A DNA stretch of 64,000 nt from Sipunculus nudus (Eukaryota; Annelida; Sipuncula; Golfingiida; Sipunculidae): assembly GCA_026874595.1 (NCBI GenBank), contig CM049313.1:67076659-67140658 (forward strand), read 5' to 3'. Below the pieces are notes generated by a model. The model was not told where the DNA came from, ran no database searches, and saw only the letters and a list, made by a program, of their open reading frames with translations. Both the position numbers and the translations under genes were made by a program. Positions 56,531 to 64,000 of this stretch are shown one piece after another. The first letter of the stretch is position 1; each line of letters opens with the position of its first letter.

Positions 56531-57513
56531 AGATGTGTCGGAACGACACGAATGCCCCCGCCTTGGGCAAATTAGAAACATTTGTAAAATTTTGAATTTT
56601 TTTTTAAGTTCAGGAGGTGTCGTATGGTCAAAAGTAGGTCAACAAGAGCAAAATGCAAACTCAATCTGTAACAAGTCATTATCAAACAACACCAAAAATC
56701 ATGCCATTATATGCAGGCATTGTGAAAAAAAGTCCATACATGTGCATTTTCCATAAAAAATTCTGTCTTTCATGAAATTTTCTATGTTTAGGAGCCGTAA
56801 AACAATCAAAAATAGGTCTACCAGAACGAAACGCAAACTCGATCTGTAACTGTCATTATCTGCCTACACATAAAAAATCAGGGTGGTATCTGCAGGCATT
56901 GATGAAAAAAAAGCCAGTACATATGCATTTGTTATGAAAATTTCTATTTTTCATGAAAATTTCAGGAGCAGTCAAATGGTCAAAAGTAGGTCAACTGGGA
57001 CAAAACAAGAACTCGATCTGTAACTGGTCATTATCTGCCTACACACCAAAAATCAGGCCCGTATCTGCAGGCACTGCGAAAAAAAGTCCATACATGTGCA
57101 CTTTTTTTTAAATTTTCTATGTTAGAGCACCGTCAAATGGTCAAAAGTAGGTCAACTGGGACAAAACGTTAACTCGATCTGTAACTGGTCATTATCTGCC
57201 CACACACCAAAAATCAGGCCAATATCTGCAGGTATTGCGAGGAAAAGTCTGTACAAGTGTATTTGTCATGAAATTTTATATTTAACATGAAATTTTCTAT
57301 GTTCAGGAGCCGTAAAACGGTCAAGAGTAGGTCAGCCGGGACGAAACGCAAACTCGATCTGTAACTGGTCTATATCTGCCCACACACCAAAAATCAGGCC
57401 AATATCTGCAGGCATTGCGAAAAAAAGTCCGTACAACTGTTTGATTTCGGAATGACGGAATGACGGACATGGGTAAAACTATATGCCTCGGCCACTTTGT
57501 GGCGGGGGCATAA
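56531..57513. mobile_element. Second non-coding element with internal tandem units
   Basis: The ends are marked by ATGCCCCCGCC (56552-56562) and its inverse GGCGGGGGCAT (57501-57511). The interior has about five units of 165-180 bp built on GTCAAAAGTAGGTCAAC, CTCGATCTGTAAC, ATTATCTGCC and AAAATCAGGCC..ATCTGCAGGCATT. Its design matches that of 46889-48045, but the sequence is unrelated. Confidence 0.6.
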
Positions 57514-57587
57514 AAATATTTGCGTTGATTTAACAGCCATTCAATTATATTTCAAGAAAACTTGCATATAACGTCATGATAGTTAGA

Positions 57588-58618
57588 CGTATTTATTTGT
57601 TCTGCCACTCGCAAGGTGTATTCGTGTTACTGAAGCATGACAGTGCTCACACATGAAATGCATACAGGTGAACACATGGCTGATATTAAAGGAGATTTTG
57701 GTGGAGGTTGTCAGGAACCCAATATAAACAGATCACGTATGCGTGATGAACACAAATTTTGTAATGGAGAAAAAAAAATCAGATTCTGTAGAACAAGGCA
57801 GCGTGAAATGTCTAGGGGAATGAATAAAGAAGTCCGTGGTTTTTTTTTGGTTAACAAATAATTATAATTTATAACAAAACGCATGTTTACTGTGTACTAT
57901 GTTTGACCCTTTAGACTGTTCGAGAAGTGGAAAATTCTCGGCTTGGGGCAAGAAGTGATAAATAGGGGGCTGTGCTTTAGAGCCGAGAGAGAGAGGGAGA
58001 GGGGATGATTCCAGCGGACACAGACGTGTGTATGTCAGTTTGTGGGACCTGTCCGATTATCCAGTAATTTCAGGGATTCTACTATTCCTAACTCTATACA
58101 ATTTAATGCTGCTTGCCTCAAGTTTACTTTCTGGATTGTTACAAGAGCTTAACATTGGACTGTTATTCTCCGAGACTACACATTTTAAAGAACTTGTCGC
58201 TGTGCGGTGATGGTATCCAGGTACTGTGCTCTTTGTTTATAAGGCTGCGTGATTATATTGATTTGATGTTATACTGTTATTGTACTGAGTAATTGTATTG
58301 ATTTAGTGTACTGTAATGTTAGGGTTGTTTTGTTATAAGTTATAATTATTTGTTAACCAAAAAAAACCATGGACTTCTTTATTCATTTCCCTAGACATTT
58401 CACGCTGCCTTGTTCTACAGAATCTGATTTTGTTTTCTCCATTACAAAATTTGTGTTCATCATGCATACGTGATCTGTTTATATTGGGTTCCTGACAACC
58501 TCCACCAAAATCTCCCTTAATATCAGCCATGTGTTCACCTGTATGCATTTCATGTGTGAGCACTGTCATGCTTCAGTAACACGAATACACCTTGCGAGTG
58601 GCAGAACAAATAAATACG
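57588..58618. repeat. Foldback: 293-bp inverted arms around a partial LTR
   Basis: Arms 57588-57880 and 58326-58618 are nearly exact inverse copies; the 74-codon frame at 57637 reappears inverted in 58333-58569. The spacer and right arm up to 58497 form a truncated sense-orientation family 1 LTR (TTCGAGAAGTGGAAAATTCTC, ATAAATAGGGGG, ending GTTCCTGACA). The remaining 121 bp of each arm are not LTR sequence. Confidence 0.8.
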
Positions 58619-59325
58619 AATAGGTGGCTTCCACACGGGGACAAAGGAATGGTCCTTTGTCATAATGGTTTAAAAGGAAATATATATTATGGTGATTCTT
58701 ATTACCTCCAAAATGAAATGGACTATTGATTTGTTTTGACCCTAAACCTGCACAAATGTTCAGCACAAAATTTTCGCCTGTCACGCTTTTCCGGAGGCGA
58801 CCTGTAATCCCCACTGAACCCCATTTCCATTACATCGCCTGATAAGGAATTTTTAGCTGTCAAAAGGAAGTAAAGATTTTTAATTCAAGCGCGGAACATA
58901 TGTCCACATGAATCTTTTAATAAGGAGCACTTTTCCGTTGAGTGGACACAAAGAGCTGAGGCCCTTTACACGATCACCGTTTTATAGGTTTACAGGTATG
59001 TTGACATTTATATATTCAGAAGTATTTTTCCATGATATACATGGTTTTAATAGTTCGGCCGAATAATGACTTTAAAACCTTGCAAGAATCTACTAATCAG
59101 TCGTTGGTTCATACGTGCACGTTTCATGTAAAACATTGTCATGGTTCGGAAACACGGGTTCATCAGGCGAGTGACAGAACAACTGCATAAGAATGGGCGG
59201 CATAAAAAATAGCCCCTTATAATTAATCCTTTGTTGAATTGTAATTATGGCACTTAAGAAAATAATATATTATGGTGATTCCGATTACCTCCAAAAATGT
59301 AATGGATAATGGGTGCAGTTTTACT
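58555..59325. repeat. Diverged direct duplication, period about 560 bp
   Basis: Segments 58555-58735 and 59110-59325 share GTCATG.TTC.G.AACACG, GCGAGTG.CAGAACAA, ATATTATGGTGATTC and ATTACCTCCAAAA in order. The copies are diverged. The first copy also supplies the non-LTR end of the foldback arm. Confidence 0.5.
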
Positions 59326-59329
59326 GTTC

Positions 59330-61667
59330 AGCAAAAGCTGTATGTTACATTTTGCATATTTGCTGACAGACAATACAACGAACCAAGGCTGAAATGGTAC
59401 CTTTGCTAAATGCTTTCATCGAAATATGCTTTATTTTTATCTTGGAGGGTTGTGAATTTTGCATCAGACCTGCTTATTCTTTGACAAATTACAGTACTTA
59501 AACCAAAAATTGAATACTGTTGGATTATATTTTTCTGGGCCTATCTTTTTCACATCGGCAGCTATACGTTTCGCGTACAAGAGACTTCAACGACATAGGC
59601 GTGTGTATACAAATAACGTATGTGTTTGTTAACATGCCTTACACTATACCCTCAACTGACTATACTGAATAAACATCGTGTTTTACGATGTCACCTGAGC
59701 TTCAACTAATACAAAGCATCTTTCATTAATTTCACGGTAAATGCTTCTTTATACAATCGTTATATCTACGATATTTCCAAAGAAATGTAGCTGTGGGACC
59801 TATGTTGGTTATCGGGAAAAAAACTTCTCATTTAACAATTCGTACACCCTGTATATGCCTCACGTCCAAAATTTATTTTTTTGTGGGATTTCTGGAATAG
59901 AATAACTATTCCTTTTAATTTAATATTTTGGTGGAGGGTGTTCCTGGAGAATCCTAGCTGAAGTGATCTTTATATCATATAAGTGAAACACATGACAAAT
60001 GTTCCTGCAAAAAACCCAGAATTAAAATATGAGTCGGTTAGTTCCTAACAGCTCATTACAAAAATATGCATCATATAGAGCCGTGAATTTTCCACGGGAG
60101 CAGCAAGTCTATATTATTTGGTAAAACGGTTGACCATGCAACTACGGAGGCCGATGATGCTGTGTAGAGTTTAAGTGTTAAATTGGGCAATTTGCGCCGC
60201 TCTTCTTCAATTCAAGAAATAATGCCTCCTGTATAGGGAGAATATTTAAATATGAAATTTAAAGATGAATTTAAGGAACAAGATGAGAGTAACAAGGCAC
60301 ACAAGCCAAGAATCGGCGCCCTGCAGTCTAACGGGAAGGCTGTGCATAATTCAGATATGAGTGCAATTTTGGGATCTATACCCTAGTCTTATGACCACGC
60401 AGAATGCAATTAAGGAAAGTACTCTTCCTAAGTATTCAAATATTTAGATGTTATCTTAACGGAGCAAATCACTTATACGTCAATTAATAATTTGATTGCT
60501 GGGGAATAAAATTAAAATCTGGAAAAAAAAATCAGGAATAAATGAGAAAAGAATCAAAGAACATAAGAGGTGTAAGCGCTGAATGGAACGGGGGGGGGGG
60601 GGGGAGGGGGGCAGTTTTTCACCACTGGAAAAAGCTTATGGTTTACCTTATTATGGCATTTGCATCCCCTGGTTGATGTACACCTGACAGTGATTTCACC
60701 CAGGCGTAAAGGGAAGGTCGTGCTCAACGGCCGTGTTTTACTCACAAACATTGCGCCTTTCGGGGGGTTTCTAAGTGTTATGACCCAACAATGGGTATGA
60801 TTACACACCCAGGGCCCGCAGGTGCAGTTGTCATTTGGGCTTCGAGAACGGCGGGATATAAATGAGAGGTTACGTAGTCCGAAACCGGAATAAACATCTG
60901 CAGATGTACATGTATGCAGTTAAGTTTGCATTTAGAAATGGAGGCGGTTTCCTCCACAAAAAAAAAGAAAAAAAAGATTCCATTCCGGTGTTCGCCTTTA
61001 TGTCTAAATCTACATGGTCCGTTTTATCCAACAAGTGTACCCTAGAGATATTTGTATTCCCGTAATGTGCAAACTTTCCTTTAGGAATAATGCGTACCCA
61101 TATGCAATTTTACATATGCAGATGTGCCTAATTTTCTGCTGGTCCAATATGACTGATTAGTTTTTGTGTGCATTATTTGTCTCTTTTTAGCTTTCTAGAA
61201 GTAACTTATCTATAACTTATAACAATTTGACCTGTTTCAGCACATATTCAGATAAACTATGTAGAAATATAAGATATCTACACAACCGTTTCTACTCACC
61301 CCCCTGTTCTAAAGTGTACTTGGAATAGTTTACGATGACATGAATATTTCGATATCATGACCGCCAACAAGGCTTTTTGTATCTTGAAATCTTTCATATA
61401 ACCACACAAATTGATTGTAATGTTTGTTTTGTTATAATATGGTAGACCCCTAGAACATGTAGTACTACTATGAGAGAATCAGCAATATTAAAAAAAAGAG
61501 ATCACGAGCATCAAATTCATTAGGTCTAGTTCTTTTTTATCACCATATCACATAACATATTACAGTGTAGTGCCACGATATTTTTTATGCTTTAAATTAT
61601 TATTAGTACATGTACATACATTTGACTTTGACCTTGCGTACCATCTGTAAGATTCTGACAACTTCTG
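59330..61667. other. Unassigned stretch
   Basis: No gene is supported. A G run lies at about 60590-60609, with a proline-rich artefact on the other strand. Confidence 0.4.
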
Positions 61668-62511
61668 ATTAGTTGCAATTAACAGAACACATTCTAATAC
61701 GTATAAATTGTTACGGAACCTAATATCAACAGATCACGTAGTCATGACGAGCATAAATTTCGTTATGGAGATAAAAAAATCAGATTCTGTAACACTAGGC
61801 AGCGTGAAACGTCTAGGGGAATGAATAAAGAAGTAGTGTTTTTTTGTTAACAAATAATTATAATTAATTCTTAAAACAATCCCAATATTACAATAAACTT
61901 AATCAATACAATTACACAGTATAACAACAGTACAACAGTAAATCAATGCAAGTATAAAAAGTGTACAGTACCTGGATACCATCACTCACAGCGACAAAAA
62001 GTCTTTTAAAGCATATAATCCAAATGAACAGTTCACATAAATCTTCTTAGAGAATAACAGTCCAGTTCAATCACAAAATCAATTTGTTGTAATTCAAAAC
62101 AGAAGTTCTGGTAGTGATCCAAAGCAAACTAAAGACTAATTAAAATCCGTTACAAATTCGAAGAAAATCTGTAACTGCTAGTCTGGGTCTTTCTCAAAGC
62201 CCCAGACTAGCATGACCGCTGTTTACACGTCAGATCCAACGCGTGGGCCGGGCTATGCCACCATAGCAACGGCTAATTCTAGCGCTGCACATACACATAG
62301 GACTGCTGCATACAATAAAAGAGACATCTGTAACAAATCGATCCAATTATCTTACATCATTAAATTTTATCGTTATCTCTATGGCCTATTATCTTTTATC
62401 ATTAAGTTTTCTCATTTACTCTATGGCCCTTTTGGATTCCCTGGGGTCATAGAGCTCATAAAAACTCTTTTTTAGTTGCAATCGACAGAACACATTCAAA
62501 GACGTATAAAT
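61668..62511. repeat. Short direct repeats bordering the LTR
   Basis: TTAGTTGCAAT..ACAGAACACATTC....ACGTATAAAT occurs at 61670-61708 and again at 62475-62511. The second copy continues into CGGTCCAAC, as the first does across the LTR (CGATCCAAT), so the second copy shows the locus without the insertion. Confidence 0.7.
61709..62335 (-). mobile_element. Solo LTR (family 1), shortened
   Basis: The ends are TGTTACGGAACC and CTGTAACA, flanked by AAT on both sides. It is about 150 bp shorter than the copy at 34177 and has a hairpin of 11-bp arms (62177-62187 with 62201-62211, CTAGTCTGGG) in the middle. No internal retrotransposon sequence is attached. Confidence 0.75.
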
Positions 62512-64000
62512 CGGTCCAACAACATTAAGATTTAAGCGACAGTTACAGTATAATACTATTATCTCTATGTAAAGACTGCAGTGGTGGCCATTTTGGAACA
62601 GGGTTCATTAAACATTATAACCTGCATTCATTCATCAGATTAAGAGCAAATCAAAAGAAAGCAAGCACTATCTCAGTCAATTTCTACGAAAACGTTCTGT
62701 TTCACGTGCAAGTACACTATATCCCGAACACTCAATGATTCCAATGGGTGAAGGCGGCCATCTTGGATTTTCGGTGTTAGAGGGATCTGAAAATGTGTTA
62801 CCTAACATTTTCCATTAGTTCATATCCTGTTAATGCCAAATCAGTCATTTTCGCAATTTTGGCATAATATTCCTATGGAAAAACCTCCTCGTCTTCACTA
62901 TTGGCTTCATATACAGAAATTTAACCCGTCTCTAATTTCAGAAGCAGAATCTATAAATGCTTGATTGAGTAAAATAACGTCATATTTTCTCTTGCACTTA
63001 TTTTGCTTTCAGTTCACAGTACATGAGCAGTCAATCGTTTGTTTACCAGAGCAGTAAAGTCGGCAATTAAAGTCGGAGGACTGATGAGATTTGGTCTCGT
63101 GACCAACAAGGCACACAGAATGCCAGCTTGATAATGATCTCATAACCATTTTTCGAAAGAAAATAATGGCGGCCGCCCATGCGTGACGCCAGCCAGCCTA
63201 TCACATTCGACTAAAGAATTATAGAGGCGGAAAGCTGAAAACGTTATATTTATGGTGAGGTTTTTCTTCTCGCGCTGAAGTAGTATTCCTAGTGTAATTG
63301 ATGTTAAAGGTGTCAGGAGAAAGAATCTGATCGTATGCTCGCTCATGAAATGCTTCGTGATGTATAATGGTGTTGACAAGGCCATACATTTTGGGAGAAG
63401 CATACGCCGTTGATACGCTGAGTTTAATTTAGGACTGGTTAGCTGATCGAGTGTCTTAGGTGGTCACTCCTACATTTATGTTATATTAACAAATATTATA
63501 CGGCATTCTTTACCGTTTAAGCTGGAATAAAATAGCAGTTATTAATTATACGCTTCTTCAAATAAACATATATCTAAAGTTTCAACCAAATGAAAACCAA
63601 AAAAATACGAAAGGTAATCTTTCAAACGTGAGAGAGATAATATTGTTATATCCCGAGATGGCTTGTCATTTTCAAGCATGAATTATGCATCACTCGATTG
63701 TTAATGCAATTTAACGTAATTAGCCGGCTTTCCACTCAGACCTAGCCGTCAATCCCTTCTTAATAAAAATGTCTCTAGAGATTTGATTTGTAATTTGATT
63801 ACTTTATCTTTCTTAACTATGATGTAAAGACATTTAAACAGGTAGGATGGAAAGATATTAGTCTTAATTTATCAATTTGTCCCAATAAGAACCGCTGGGC
63901 AATACACTCAGTGCACTTACTGCTTCCTGAAAGAAACTGAAAATTAAATATTAATTGAAGATAATAAAGAGAAACTGATGTCCGCGGACAAACAATTAAT
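62512..64000. other. Unassigned stretch to the window end
   Basis: No gene or repeat could be named; only short frames. Confidence 0.4.

Noticed and set aside
57637-58569. Two inverse 74-78-residue proteins (MTVLTHEMHTGEHMADIKGD...)
   Set aside because: Both are readings of the foldback arms and run into LTR sequence whose other copies are clearly non-coding.

Overview
This is AT-rich eukaryotic DNA, almost certainly from an animal. The best guess is a marine lophotrochozoan, probably a bivalve mollusc. That guess rests on the mix of repeats and is inference. No conserved host protein-coding gene is recognisable. Nearly everything that can be identified is mobile DNA or repeats.

Layout. 1-11067: a solo LTR (1215-2158), three tRNA-like or short-element insertions, a GTCGCC-rich MITE with TA target duplication (5719-6379) and a pair of inverted dispersed repeats. 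11068-19711 and 28512-32356 are the arms of a roughly 2.75-kb inverted duplication. Arm A is split by a 5.9-kb Academ-like DNA transposon (12406-18303), whose boundaries are shown by matching terminal inverted repeats, an ATG target duplication and an unoccupied site in arm B. The segment between the arms carries a complete, apparently intact L1/Tx1-type LINE (20657-26512) with a 16-bp target-site duplication and a pure poly(A) tail. A third, more diverged copy of the duplicated unit (about 32526-35300) contains another LTR (34177-34985).

35826-44732 is largely unassigned apart from microsatellites. 44733-45042 is a miniature LTR retrotransposon with a tRNA-Pro-type primer-binding site and a tRNA-like Pol III promoter inside its LTR. 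After it come a decayed reverse transcriptase (about 45950-46420), a SINE, a tandem-repeat-bearing element (46889-48045), a 71-bp satellite (48570-49560), a TTA-flanked MITE (49648-50253), a broken hAT transposase (53294-55623), a second tandem-repeat-bearing element (56531-57513), a 293-bp-arm foldback built partly from LTR sequence (57588-58618) and a further solo LTR (61709-62335).

How the parts relate. The two LINE proteins would form one retrotransposition machine (ORF1p RNA chaperone; ORF2p endonuclease plus reverse transcriptase). The Academ-like gene would be a single large transposase, but it carries two stops and about four frameshifts, so this copy is dead. The order of events can be read: the 2.75-kb unit duplicated, then the Academ-like element entered arm A, and the LINE arrived recently, judging by its intact ORFs, tail and target duplication.
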